Assembly (NCBI RefSeq): GCF_001949145.1
Contig: NW_019091404.1
Coordinates: 2,185,608-2,249,607 of the forward strand
Direction: 5' to 3'
DNA: 64,000 nucleotides
Source of the DNA: Acanthaster planci
Lineage: Eukaryota; Echinodermata; Asteroidea; Valvatida; Acanthasteridae
Part shown: one piece after another, positions 37,346 through 48,536 of the stretch
How positions within the stretch are numbered: the stretch's first letter is position 1
How the letters are laid out: the number at the start of each line of letters is the position of its first letter
Translations under genes and position numbers: made by a program
The notes under the pieces: generated by a model
What the model was told of the DNA's origin: nothing
The model's input: only the letters and a program-made list of their open reading frames with translations
Database searches by the model: none

Positions 37346-39894
37346 TTGAATTGTTTATTATGCTGCTTGTTGCAAGAAGTTTAAAATTGCTTTGTGATTT
37401 ACATGAAAATGTGTCACACCCTTTTACCTAAAACACATTGTGTCCATGGGTAATTCCCATCTCACTTGGACATTGCTGTCAAAAATTCAAATGGTGCTTT
37501 TGAAAGAGGACTGAAAAAGTGTAAATTTACATCAGTGACTTGAATAAATATGATTGTATAAATCTTGATATGTATTAATTGCTCCAAGGTATTTTGACAA
37601 CTTGACTTGAATCTGAAACACTGAAACTACTTTCAATATGTTGACCATTCTTACCTCAGTTGCCAAGTTGGTTAAGGCCTAACTAAACTCTTGAACCAGG
37701 TCACCACCACATTGCTGAGAGTTGTGGCTTTGGAAGCCTTGGAATTGGTTCCTATGGTACAGAAAAGAAGACAAGTGAAAAAAAAAATTGAAATCCCACT
37801 GTGTTGTGTCTTTATCCTTGGCAACCAGAACCCTAGACTTGTTTTGCCCAGGTCCATGAGTATGTGTAATATTACACAGCCTGGAGTAATTGTTGATTAA
37901 TGGACCGTTGCTGGAATTTCCAAATGTCTTGAAAGGTTCAGGAATTGCCTTGAAGGTCTTTAAAGTGGTTCCCCATTGAGAGGTTTTCCAACTCCTGTTT
38001 CAGTTTTGCAATGATTCAGAACTGATTCATGTGAGAAGGCTAGTTGGTTATCAGTTTTACATTACTACAGAATTGCATTAATTTCAAATGAACAGTTATC
38101 AGAAAAGGCGTTACATATGAAAGGGTAGCACAAACCAGCAGGCAGTTTGTTGTGGTAATTGTTTATCAGCCACGAACCAAAGTGCTTGATTGTCATATCC
38201 CCAGGGAAGTACAACGTACCACCAGGTCAAATCTTTGTTAGATACATGTGTACATATAGCTACATAACTTTCATACATTTTCTAAAGCAAATCTTTACCT
38301 AATGCAGAGACTAAAATATGTTCCCTTTGGATCAACTGCCATTTGCCCTTAAAGGACTTTATCGGGCAATTTGATATTTGTACATTTACTCCCCCCTTAA
38401 CCAGGTAGATACTTTACTTTAACTACACCTGCGCAAGAGGTACACAGACCTGTCGATTTCATATACATGTACAATTGATAACCTTATCATGATGAAAGAA
38501 CAGAACTCATTTTTTTCTGTTACACAAACTGAAGTATAGAACAAAACACAATTTTCAGTCTCTCTTTGTAATAGTTCTGAGGTCCGTTCAAGGTACATGG
38601 ACCGTATTCTGTTGTCTCACTAGTTTGGTCTGTGGATTGGCACAATGATGTGGCTAAGAATTCTTTGCCCAAAGTTACATATACATCGTAGCTCGTATTT
38701 GGTGAGATTACTGTTTTAAGAGTTGGTGATGTCATTGAGTTGTCATTTTTTAATTCAATCCTCTGTGAATTCTATTCTGTAAAAGCTAGAAATATTTTAG
38801 AATAGAGAAGAAAGGGAAAGCTTGAAAGTTGACAGAATTGAATTTGGAAACACACTGGTATCACATTACTACCATGCTTGACCAAAGTCTACTTCTATTA
38901 TTCTGTTTGGACTAAAACCAGATGTATGCATTTTTCTCTAACTACCCCAAAGTGACCCAGCAGAAAGAAAATGAAAGGCTTATTGTAGTTTGAGCCAAGT
39001 CAAGTGGAAAGTACACAGGGCAGAATCACATTTACTTATATTTTTCCTGTTAGGCATCCTGCCTGCTTGGGAAACTTGAAACTGTAAAATCATTCACAAA
39101 GATGTGGAATTGTTTCTCCATTTTAGCGTCACCAGATCAAATGATAGAAGCATGCAAATTACCTCATGTTGAGTGAAAAATTGTTTAATTGAGCAAGTAT
39201 GTTCCATTTGACTTGGTGCCTTTTGTAAACAAGCTGAGCTTTCCCTTTGAGGCATGTTGAATTGATTCACTTTTTTGGCTGTAACCTTGAGAACCATTGC
39301 CCAGAGTAAGGAGTCTAGACCCTGCTGCTGGCTCCTTCATCAAACACTATTCAGGGTCCTCCTTTGAACAACAAACCTACCTGCTAGCCCAGTTATTAAT
39401 TGGTTTTTTCCCTTCCTGTTTCACTTCTCTTTACCCAGGTATTGTTCAAATACTACTGAAGCGAGAACAATCCATTCAGTGGGCTTAAGGTATCGTGTGC
39501 TCCATAAATAACTTCCAGCAGGACCCTCGGTATGCTCTGGCACCAAAACAGAAAGGCTGGCTTGTCTTTTCTTTTTATGATCTGAGCCTTTGGCATTAGC
39601 AGTGCCAAGTGATATTCAGTGTGAGTGTGCAATCTAACAGTCAACTTGCAAGTCCTGCATTAGCCTGATTTTATCAGAGTCTAGACTTTGAACAGTGTTC
39701 TTTCCGCTGCACCTATCGTGAGGTAAAGGCATCCTTTATCTGCGTTTTATTAGAGATTTTGCCTTACTGCTGGCTACATTTGACTGTCTGTGAACTACTT
39801 GTGGATATGAATTATGCTTGTGGCGGAAATTTGCTTTCTCACACCTTACTGTCAATGAAACACATCTTGTGTACTCAGTAGTTGAACCCGTGAG

Positions 39895-39951
39895 ATGAAG
39901 CAAAGATGGCTGAAGGTGGAACCGGCCAGTCAGAAACAGGCTCGGAATTGA
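39895..39951 (+). promoter_or_regulatory. Upstream ORF overlapping the PH gene start codon
   Basis: An ATG at 39895 opens an 18-codon frame that ends in TGA at 39949-39951. It passes over the main ATG (39906) in another frame. The context GAGATGA is moderate (G at -3). The main start AAAGATGG is stronger (A at -3, G at +4). Ribosomes using the first ATG could not reinitiate at the main one. Confidence 0.5.
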
Positions 39952-41531
39952 ATGAGCCAGTCACTGACTGCGACAATACCAGGTGCAGTGATGGTACACT
40001 GGTCTCGTTCGACAGCTTTGAAAAGTCAGACATGTTGCCAGACCACAGAGGCTGGTTGACAGAAAGCAGGACAAAGAAACAGTTTTGGTGTGTCGCAGCC
40101 AGTAACATGCTGGGATTGTTTGATTCACCCGAAGGTGATGAACTAAAGAAAGTGTTGACACTGAGTGATTTTCACTTTGAAGCGTTGATCAAAGATTGCG
40201 ACATCCAAGAAGACTGTGATTCTGAGGGCTGTGCCTCCAATACCAGGAGATCAAGCTGTCCACTAACGAGCAAGGAATTCACCTTGGAATTGACACCAGT
40301 TTCAGGAGATAGAATTTTCTCCTTCGCTGTCCCGACAGAGAAGGAGTTCTCATCATGGAGCCAAGTTCTTCACAGTTCTACTGAGAAAACCTCAATGCCA
40401 CACAAGCAGGGGATGGCTAGACAGAAGAAAATCAGTTTTGAGGAGAATCGGAGAGTGGACAGTGGGCTGGGTGATGACTTGGATACGTGTGCATCCAGAT
40501 TACTCAAGAGGGAAGGCAGCAACTCAACTGGTAGTACTCCCAGAATTCCAAAACAGATGAGTGTTGAGAGTGATGGAGAATTTGAGAACAGAACTGAGCT
40601 CGTGCTTAGCAGAGGAAGCTCGTTTATGTCCTCACTGGCGACAAATGATGATCTCACTGACTCACACTCCATCAGCGACAGCATGTCTGGTGACAACAAC
40701 AGCACAGTCAACCTCTCAGAAATTGAATTTGCGGACTCAGAGATGAGGGAGAGGCGCTCACTCAGTGACAGTGTTTTTTTAGGAGGGTCTCAAGAACTGG
40801 ATGCCAGTATCTGGGCAGAGTCTAAGGATTCAGACTGTCTTGTCAGCGATGGAGACTCAGCTCCAACCTCTCCCCGTCCACCCACAGCGTCAAGCGTGAG
40901 CTCCACTGGGGATGTAACCGAAGGACTTCGCTTGGATCAGAGCAGGACTGTCATCAGCAAAGTGTCCAAGTTGGTGCAGCGTGCATTGATCCGCCGGCCA
41001 CGGGTCACATCAGGTTTGACCTTGGGTCACCTCCCTGAGCCCAGAATGTCGGGACCGATGCGTAAAAAAGGCAAGACACGCTGGTTTGTTTTGAGTGATT
41101 CATGTTTGTACTGCTTCAAGAACAACTCACCCGAAGCCGAGGCAGAGGCTATCATCGACCTGTCCTCATACTCGGTTGCCTTGGCAACAGAACAGAAAGA
41201 GGATGGGCAATCCATTGGTCTGCTGAAACTCACCCATTCCTCTGGGAAGAAGGTGCTGTTTTCTATCAACAACATGGACACAGCTCAACAGTGGTTGGAT
41301 TATCTTGAGGAGGCAATCCAACAAGCAAGTTCAAGCAGAGCCTCAAGATCAGACAGTCAAAAATCAACATCTTCTAATCCAGATTCCCAAGGTCATGGCT
41401 CCCTGTTGAGTAGACTCTCTCGGGAGAGCTTTGAGGAGAGTTATGGATACTTTGAAAGGCAGAGTTCTCTCAGAGCCCAGAGGGATGCTGTTCACAATGC
41501 AATTACCGAATTGGAAAAGGCAGAAAAACAG
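39906..41531 (+). CDS. PH-domain gene, exon 1 (PH1, Ser-rich linker, PH2)
   Basis: The ATG at 39906 has a strong Kozak context (AAAGATGG). There are 542 codons to CAG|GTGAGG. The exon contains PH1, a long Ser/Asp/Glu-rich linker with probable phosphorylation sites (RRSLSDSV, APTSPRPP), PH2 and the start of a helix (AVHNAITELEKAEKQ). A plausible acceptor at 39879 suggests the transcribed exon starts at 39880. Confidence 0.92.
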
Positions 41532-44500
41532 GTGAGGCATTTATCAATGAGTTTGCTATCCTGAACATTAATTAAATATTTAATTAACTTTCATCTAAGA
41601 AGAAACTTGTTTAGTTTTTAGTGTAACTTTTGGGGTTTCTTCAATCCAGTATTAAAGGACTGTCTGTTAGAATATACAAATAATTCACTTCAATCAAAAT
41701 GTTACTTATTAAATTACAGATTTGGTCAGAATATCACAATCCCACTTGTAAAAAAATAAAGAAATTGCTATGGTACTTGTCAAAGTGCAGAAATGTTTTG
41801 CTAAAACCATGGAAACAGGTTGCCAGGCAACCATCAGAGATTTGAAGTACACATGACTGACTCTGAGCTAATTTTGAATCGTCTCAGCATAAATTAATTA
41901 ATTAAACTTAAAGAAAAACATTTCTCATGAGCTTGGATGGTGTGTGATTGACAGTGAACCAAGTGACATCCTGAATGTATTGCCCTGTAGTCTGACGGCT
42001 GTAATTTAGTTCTTCTCCATTGTTCCTCAGGGTTCCAGCTCTGGAAGTTGTGCTTCAATTGAGGAAAAACCAAAATCATATTCATTCTCAGATGCTGTAA
42101 GTTCATTGGTGCTCGTAAGTATAGTGTTTAAGTAACGTATAAATGAAGGCTGGCAGTAGATATGGCACCTACGCTTGTCATGTCATTTGTCATCGATTTC
42201 ATGTAACAGTCACTGACATGCCTGCCTAGGGTTATTTGGTTTTAGATTGTCATTAACGGTGCTAGTCTTCCTTTAAACTGGGCGTCAGGGATTTTTACCT
42301 GACACACATACTTCTCCTTTCAAAGATCAGGAACCTCTTACAGCCAAAGTACTTTTGCACACTTGCTGCCAGCTGGAGCCAATTTCATAGAGCTGCTTAA
42401 GCACAAAATTTGCTTAAGCGGGAAAAACTTTGCTTAATAAACAAAGGTTACCTGCTCAAACTCTATCTGATTGTCATGCTAACCAAAAAACAGCTAAATG
42501 CAATCCCAAAACAATATACATGTACATCACATGGAATTTTGGCTGGTTGCCTGATTTATCAAGTAAGGTTTTTTCCTGCTTAAGCAAATTTTGTGCTTAA
42601 GCAGCTCTATGAAATTGGCCCCAGGTTAGTTAAGAAACCCTTGGTTGTGTCTCAGTTTAATTTCAGTATATGTACATACTTCAGGAATTCCCTGCACTGA
42701 GTACACAGGTATATACATTCATCAGCACCAGACAATTGAAATCACTGGCATAGCAACCTTTTTGAACAAACTGTCTGAATAGGCATGGTGCCGGTGCCCT
42801 GTAACCCTATCCCAAATTTGAAAGCAGGCATTGCTGTCTAGAATTAGCAACTCCTGGCAATGAATTATCAGCCGCAGGGAATTTCCCTGTCCTGGCCTAC
42901 ATGTACAACAGTGACTCGCTCTTTCGCTCCATTTGAAAGAAGAAATATCACAATAGAGCGAAACATATCAATCCATTCATTTCGGGAGGTCACAGTTTTT
43001 CTGGGACCTTCGGAGGTGGGGCTGGGACAAAAGCGGGCAGACCACTCACAGAAACTGACGGGTTGGTGGCTATGTATATATTTGGTTTGTAATCCTCTGG
43101 TCTTGTTTGGGCAGGAGAGTGCCTCACCGTCATCGGCAACCACCTGGCAGTCCTCTGACGATCTGGACCTGACGCACAAAAAGACCAACCCCGCCCTCCG
43201 TATGGTCAAACGCTCTGTCCAATTGTCACCGAAGTCTAAACGGAGTATGCAACAGATGCCCATACCTGCGTCTGACGTCGTGGATCCAACATTATCTGGG
43301 AATCTTCATGTGTTTTTAAAGAACAAGGGAACTTGGAAAACGTAAGTCTTGCTTACAGATATGTTCATTCTGGTAGTAAAAGGAAACTACTATTAAGACC
43401 AACAATCCATTTTTGGGACCCTTTCTACCAATGTCCCTTGTTGTGGGGTTAACGCATTCTTTTGTGATTGTGGCATATTTATTACATGTGGTTGCATGCA
43501 GTAGAACACATTGTGGTTGTGCGACAAGCTAAACTTGTCAAAGAAAGGGAACGACACCTGGCATGATTTTTGCCTTGCTGGAAAATATGTATGGGGCCTT
43601 GGTGGAAATATAAGTTCACACTAGACCTCATTTCTCTGATACACGTGTGTACGTCAAATCTTCGAATAGGCCAACATGTACACTGTACAGGTAGGGCTTT
43701 TAACTACTCACACCGTATGCACCAACCTAGAATTCTGGTGTTAGTGTCCCATTGTTTAGTGCTGTTATTGTTTTGTTGATTGTTCTTTATTTGTTTAGGT
43801 CATGTTTTGGGAGAAGCTTCGAAATGTTTTTATTATAATGACTTACAATGGCTTTTGAAACCCATTATTTGAAATGGTTTGTTAGATGACAATTCAAGAT
43901 TTTTTTTTGGAACTTCTAAAAATAACTTAGATATCAAATAAATGCAGATCGATAGCCAACTAACTGTATGTTGACTTTTTGTTCACTGATCCAGTCCGGA
44001 GTCGAACTTACACAAGACACATTCAAATGTATGTAATTTTACAGGGTAAATAAGAACTGTGCTTCAGTACAAGCATCACCTTTGTCTGTCGATTAAAATT
44101 TGTTGTCTGACAAATTTCATTTACATTTGTACATGTACATGTCGTGACCTGTGTATGAAAGATGTTAAGCCCCATCTTTCCTCCTTCCTATCCTAAGTTA
44201 CCCAGTTTTTGTTCTTCAGAGTTTTAACCTTTTGAGAGTAATGGTGAGTCTTTTGCTGCTGAGTGTTATTAACAAACAAACAAACAAACAAACAAAAAAA
44301 ACAGTGTTCATATTTACATAAAAAAGTATCTGTAAAATCTATCCCTTTATCAGGTCTTGGGCTGTCCTGAAAGACGATTGGCTCTATTTTTACAAGAAAC
44401 CCACAGATACAACAACTTCTGACATCGTTGAGCTGCCAAACTACAGCATTCAACGAGAACACTCTGTGGATGACGGAACTCCACTTGTCAGCCAAAAATT

Positions 44501-47500
44501 TATGTTCAGCATTCTGCATAAAGACGTGAGCATAACTTGATTGAAATAAACATTTCTCAAAGGTACAGATGCTTAGGACAAAGTGGAAAGTTTGTGAGCA
44601 AAATGTTGAACCTATGAAGCTCATGGGATTTTTGTATGAAACCATTTAAGCCAGCAATGTGAAGATGCAGACTTTCACATTTTGGGATAAGAGAAAAATA
44701 GGTCAAAAATACAGGTCAAAAGACAGACCTGCTGCAGAAAATGGTTTTCATCGGCAATCTTGAAAACTACATGTAGGTGTCCTCTTCATTAAAATCAGAC
44801 AAAAAATGCGTCTCGCATTTACTGCTAGCCCTGTTACTGCTAGGTTTAATCAGAACATAAATAGTATGGAATTGCAAAGCACATGTACACTGTTTGGGGG
44901 AGGGAGATAGAGGGGCTTTTGCAGGGGTTCATTTTAAATGCATCAAATCAATATTCTTCATAGGGGTCTAAGCGTACAATCATGATGGGTGAAACGGAGA
45001 AAGAGACAAGAGCCTGGATGGAGAAGTTGAAAGGTCACTCTAAGAAGCACAGCAAGACACTGGATGGTCTAAATTTAGAGAGTGGTTTGTCTTCACACCA
45101 GCTAGCACCATTAGGTAATAAATCAATTCCCTACTCTGTAGAAAACTTTACAGAGCCTAACTGGGCTCTCAAAAAATCCTCCATTGCATAGAATCCCAAC
45201 AGCATAGTCTTTGTAGCAAATAGACGTGGGCCAACTGTATTAAAATTGAAAGTGAGGTCAACTTTTCATTGTTTGGAAATTCTGAGTAGAAAGGAAAGCA
45301 ATTTCCTGACAAATGAGTCGCCGTCAACTCTGATGAATAATTTAAAATTTGTAATCAAACATGTCTCAATATTTTAAGCCAGGTTTTGAAGAAACTGAAA
45401 GGGAGGCAGTCTGATAAATAGTCTGGTACATGTACCTGCACCATCCAAATCAAGACATTTGATTCCAGGAACGATATGGAAATGACTTCCTCAAGAATAA
45501 GGTCTGCTGTTGGATTCTACAATGTACCTCTCTTAACCATGCAGCACCTGTTAGGTGTGCATGTTTCTTACAGGGTCAAGGTGGATTGGGTAATTGCAGG
45601 GTTTGATGAAACTGTGAAGGTATTGTCAAGTGCAGATAGGGGATTAATCCAAGGAATGCTGGTATGATGTTTGTGAAGCGTCTCCCTTATTGATGAATAT
45701 GTGAAAAATAGGGGCGATTCACGATAATGCGCCTCCAAGAGTTTGCAAACGCGTTGGCCAATCATAATGCACAAAGTCTGTCGACCCTTTCCAAACACGC
45801 ATTGGGTGGACAGATTTCGGGCTCTGTGATTGGCCAACGCGTTGCAAACTCTTGGAGGCACACAATTGTGAAACGCCCGTATTAACATCAGGAAACAGCA
45901 TGTCAACTAATTTCCATCATGTACCTCGCATTGGTGGGTTAATCTCATGAAAATTTGCCTTATGTGTAAACTGACATGACTAAGTGCACTCTGAGATTGC
46001 AATCAATGCAATCGTAAAGTCTACCCATGGGCGTTAATCTCTTACGAATAATGGTTGGAGGGGATAATGCACTGGTAATGTATGTCAGTACTCTTGAAGG
46101 ACAGCACATTATCTGAGGCCTCTTTACTGGAATGGACCCCCTACATGTAGCTCTTACAGGTACAATCCTCTTGACTCTACTGTGTTGGGTGGGGTTGGTT
46201 AGCTTAAACAACAAACTGGACAACTTGAGGTTCCTTATTCAATCATGATGGGGACGAGGTTTGTCAGAAATTTCGTCATTTTGGGATTGTTCAAACTACC
46301 TCCCTTAAAACCTGGAAAAGCCTGCATTTACCATGAAGGTGTTTTTATGTATCAAAGTTATCAATGCACAACACAAGAAATAAGAATTTTAAGGGATGCC
46401 TCAGACAAGCACTGATGTGTATCACAGAGCATACAAGCACTGTAGGACCCCAGAGCCTCGGATGATGAATGGTGATGTTTCATTTTCCTTCAATAATAGA
46501 TCCCCCCTGCATGCTTTTCCCATAAAAGGTCATGAATGTTTCGGCTTCTCTGTTTTGTGTATTTTCCCATGCAGATTTGAGTGGAAAGCAGCACACTAGC
46601 CAGAACCAGGCAGAGCTTCACAAGAAGAGACTACTGCTGGAAGTCCTCCAACAGAATCAGCTGTCCAAGATTGAACAGGGGGCACCAGACAATCTAGAGG
46701 TGGGAGTGACATTTGGGTGCTCCAAAGAAAGATTTTGGATTTTGTGTTCCTTTCTTTTCTCATTTTGTAAACAATTTGTTTGTTTGTTTTTTGGTAGGGA
46801 TCGTCAGAGAAGGACGATCCACAACTTGCCAAGAAAAAAGCCGAGATTCTTGCCAAGTACCAGAAGGCTAACGACGAGGAAGAGGAGGAATTAGTCAGGT
46901 ATCTGACTATCCAGAATAGACGACGGATGTCAGCACAGGTCAAGAAGGACAATCTTGAGAAAACCATTGGATACAAGACCAAGAGAAGGGTGGAGAGGCT
47001 TGGCAGTGTAGAGGAATCGGCTATGGAGGATCAGATCCGAATCTTGAATGCCCGGCTAGCGAGCATCAGGGCTGACATAGAAGCCAAGAGCACGCAGAAG
47101 ACTAATCGCCTCCAAGCTCTGAAGGAGAAGAAGGAGGTGGAGCTGCAGCTGCTGGAGCAGCAGGAGAGGTTGTCACGCTATCGACGACTTGCTCAGGACG
47201 CACTGCAGGGTGGTGTAGATTTTCACAGAGCCCTAGCAGGGCTGGAGGAAGAGAGCTCGACAGATGTTGGGTGCGCAGCACTGGGTGTAGACAAGAGTTC
47301 CAGAGAATCTCCCAAGGAGCAGTCAGCAGTTGAAGCCGATGAGACTGATAGCTCATCAATGCCAGAAAGGCATCCTGAGACAGTTTTGGCCTTGCCAAGG
47401 GCCACGGCTGAAACTTCACCACCCAGATCCCCCAAAACTCGGTCAAGGAGACTGTTGCCCAGTCTGCCCTACAGAAAGGGAGAGAAGCCAACTACATCAA

Positions 47501-48536
47501 CAGAATCCAAGGAATATTATCAGTCTGACAGTAATCCTGTAGATGAAAAACGTCTCCGGTCGCAAACAGCGGCTGACTCGTGCCAAAGAACAGATGCCCC
47601 CTCTGAGAAAAAGTCCAGTCCGTTGGCCCGGCTGCGAAAAATTAGCCTCGGCTCAAAAATGGCACCGGACCCAACTCAGATCGGGAAAGAGTCCAAGAAT
47701 CGTAAGATAAGCACAGGGATGAAATCGTCTGCATCATTTGATGAGGGACTGAGTGTAGGAAAACTTCTGCCAACCTTGAAACAATCTTCATCAAGCACAG
47801 ACCTGAGTGTTTCCGCTTCAAGAGAAAGTCCATCCCCGAGGCGAGTGGGTGGTCACGAAGGAAAGGAGACCAGCACACCAAGCCCGCACAGACGTCGTAA
47901 AATCAGTGTTCCTATCAAAATGCCATCGATGGACAACTTGTTCTCTTCTTCACCCTCCAAAAAGGAGAGAGAGCGGAAGGCGAGTACCAGCAATACCCCA
48001 AAACTGGACAATGGAGCAGTGTCTAAAACCAGTGCCAGTGCTGACAGAGCTCCAATTTCTTCGCCAAGCGACTCGACAGATATCAATGGGAATGTGGCTC
48101 AAGCTCAAAAAACTCAAGAGGAAAACTCGCAGACCAAGCAGCCTGCTTTGAAAGATGAAATAGACCCTGAAGTTCTCCGAGATATTGAGGTGAGTTTAAT
48201 GTTTTACTAAGCCCGCCTCAAAAACAATGCTTAAGGTATTAGGCCTGCATGATTATCTGAGAAGGTAGTGAGGAAGTTTTTTTTTATGTTAGAGGACACT
48301 TTGGTTTTGTTTAATTAGTTGTTTCAATAATCACTTTGAAGTTGCAGCTTCCTGAGGAGAAATGGCATTTTTACTTTTAGCCTAATTATGAAACCTTGAA
48401 AATTCACACAACTTGTCCTTGTCAGGAGTAAACTTTGATTAATTTCTGACCAGAAAATTGACTTTTGTTTGCTTAGGAGTTTGAAATGATGGCTCGCAAG
48501 GCTCTCCTGGAAGCTGGCTGGATCATCCGAGCCTAA
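39906..48536 (+). CDS. Triple-PH-domain, coiled-coil adaptor-like protein, complete, 8 exons, 1272 aa
   Basis: The model joins 39906-41531, 42031-42096, 43115-43341, 44354-44525, 44964-45114, 46575-46699, 46798-48189 and 48477-48536 (3819 nt). Every junction is GT..AG and phases match. Three pleckstrin-homology domains are seen, each ending in the helix with the near-invariant Trp. PH1 is at about residues 46-158 (GWLTE...SSWSQVL), PH2 at about 381-474 (SGPMRKKGKTRWFVL...QQWLDYL) and PH3 at about 625-722 (SGNLHVFLKNKGTWKTSWAVL...TRAWMEKL). PH2 has a basic beta1-beta2 loop (RKKGKTR) suited to phosphoinositide binding. Ser-rich linkers separate them. A Lys/Glu/Gln-rich coiled coil spans about 755-905, followed by a Ser/Pro/Lys tail. 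The expected location is the cytosolic face of membranes or actin structures. The domain plan recalls AFAP1-type adaptors (PH domains, then a coiled coil ending ..ALxGGV..), but AFAP1 has two PH domains and I cannot claim orthology. A possible 5' noncoding exon precedes 39880. Confidence 0.88.
42031..42096 (+). CDS. PH-domain gene, exon 2
   Basis: This is a small phase 0-0 exon of 22 codons (GSSSGSCASIEEKPKSYSFS..). The acceptor is TTCTCCATTGTTCCTCAG and the donor GCT|GTAAGT. Its length is a multiple of three, so it can be skipped without a frame change. Confidence 0.8.
42375..42622. mobile_element. Inverted-repeat MITE in PH gene intron 2
   Basis: The terminal inverted repeats of about 45 bp begin with CCAATTTCATAGAGCTGCTT, then AAGCACAAAATTTGCTTAAGC. 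The right end is the mirror (GCTTAAGCAAATTTTGTGCT ... GCTCTATGAAATTGG). It is 248 bp with no coding capacity. I recall this CCAATTTCATAGAGCTGCTTAAGC word as a dispersed echinoderm-type repeat, which is weak support for the organism guess. Confidence 0.85.
43115..43341 (+). CDS. PH-domain gene, exon 3 (start of PH3)
   Basis: The acceptor is TTGTTTGGGCAG and the donor AAAAC|GTAAGT, phase 0 to phase 2, 227 nt. It encodes a Ser/Lys linker (ATTWQSSDDLDLTHKKTNPA) and the first strands of PH3 (LSGNLHVFLKNKGTWKT). Confidence 0.88.
44271..44301 (+). repeat. AAAC microsatellite
   Basis: About seven AAAC units end in a short A run, inside intron 3 of the PH gene. Confidence 0.9.
44354..44525 (+). CDS. 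PH-domain gene, exon 4 (PH3 core)
   Basis: The acceptor is ATCCCTTTATCAG and the donor AAAGAC|GTGAGC, 172 nt. It encodes SWAVLKDDWLYFYKKPTDTT and the following strands to FSILHKD. The W.VL.....YFY pattern is typical of PH beta2-beta3. Confidence 0.9.
44964..45114 (+). CDS. PH-domain gene, exon 5 (PH3 C-terminal helix)
   Basis: The acceptor is ATTCTTCATAG and the donor TTAG|GTAATA, 151 nt, ending phase 1. It encodes RTIMMGETEKETRAWMEKL, the last strand and the Trp-bearing helix of PH3, then a linker. Confidence 0.87.
45115..46574 (+). other. Intron 5 of the PH gene
   Basis: This is a 1.46-kb intron carrying copy 2 of the GGGCG hairpin MITE (45708-45884). No exon was seen in it. Confidence 0.7.
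45708..45884. mobile_element. GGGCG hairpin MITE, family B, copy 2
   Basis: The ends are GGGGCGATTCACGATAATGCGCC and the mirrored GGCACACAATTGTGAAACGCCC, then GTATTA. It has the same inner arms as copy 1 (AGAGTTTGCAAACGCGTTGG / TGATTGGCCAACGCGTTGCA) and the same centre (ACGCATTGGGTGGACAG). It is inserted in intron 5 of the PH gene. Confidence 0.88.
46575..46699 (+). CDS. PH-domain gene, exon 6 (coiled-coil start)
   Basis: The acceptor is GTATTTTCCCATGCAG and the donor CTAGAG|GTGGGA, 125 nt. It encodes a helical segment (AELHKKRLLLEVLQQNQLSK) at the start of the coiled-coil region. Confidence 0.85.
46798..48189 (+). CDS. PH-domain gene, exon 7 (coiled coil and Ser-rich tail)
   Basis: The acceptor is TTTTTTGGTAG and the donor ATTGAG|GTGAGT. 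It is 1392 nt, 464 codons, phase 0-0. The first part is helical and charged (ILAKYQKANDEEEEELVRYL, then MEDQIRILNARLASIRADIE with heptad spacing), ending near DALQGGVDFHRALAGLEEES. The rest is Ser/Pro/Lys-rich with repeated RKIS-type basic-Ser motifs (RLRKISLGS, NRKISTGM, RRRKISVPIK). These look like kinase or 14-3-3 sites; that is inference. Confidence 0.9.
48477..48536 (+). CDS. PH-domain gene, exon 8 (C-terminus)
   Basis: The acceptor is TTTTGTTTGCTTAG. It encodes EFEMMARKALLEAGWIIRA and stops with TAA at 48534-48536. The conserved-looking amphipathic end and in-phase join support it over read-through of exon 7, which would stop after six extra codons. Confidence 0.82.
   Translation, partial: EFEMMARKALLEAGWIIRA

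Larger units (their letters stand above)
23346..39879 (+). other. Long noncoding stretch, possibly the 5' UTR intron of the PH gene
   Basis: About 16.5 kb has no exon I can support. It is CpG-poor, TpG/CpA-rich and dense in TACATGTA and TACCGGTA words. It contains the repeat elements listed separately. C-rich low-complexity patches lie at about 24460-24620 and 32245-32400. Small open frames here carry no recognisable motif. Confidence 0.4.
41532..44963 (+). other. Introns 1-4 of the PH gene
   Basis: The intervals 41532-42030, 42097-43114, 43342-44353 and 44526-44963 contain no further exon I can support. The second holds a 248-bp MITE (42375-42622). The third ends with an AAAC microsatellite (44271-44301) about 50 bp before the acceptor. 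An open frame antisense to exon 4 (44193-44645) is a shadow. Confidence 0.6.

Noticed and set aside
44193-44645. 150-codon minus-strand frame
   Set aside because: It is antisense to PH gene exon 4 and runs through the AAAC microsatellite.
45568-45906. Minus-strand frames sharing LSTQC..GRQ motifs, also seen at 8738-8938 and 63308-63715
   Set aside because: The similarity arises because all three cross copies of the same palindromic MITE, not because they are a protein family.
47102-47491. 129-codon minus-strand frame
   Set aside because: It is antisense to exon 7 of the PH gene, which is supported by splice phase and coiled-coil pattern.
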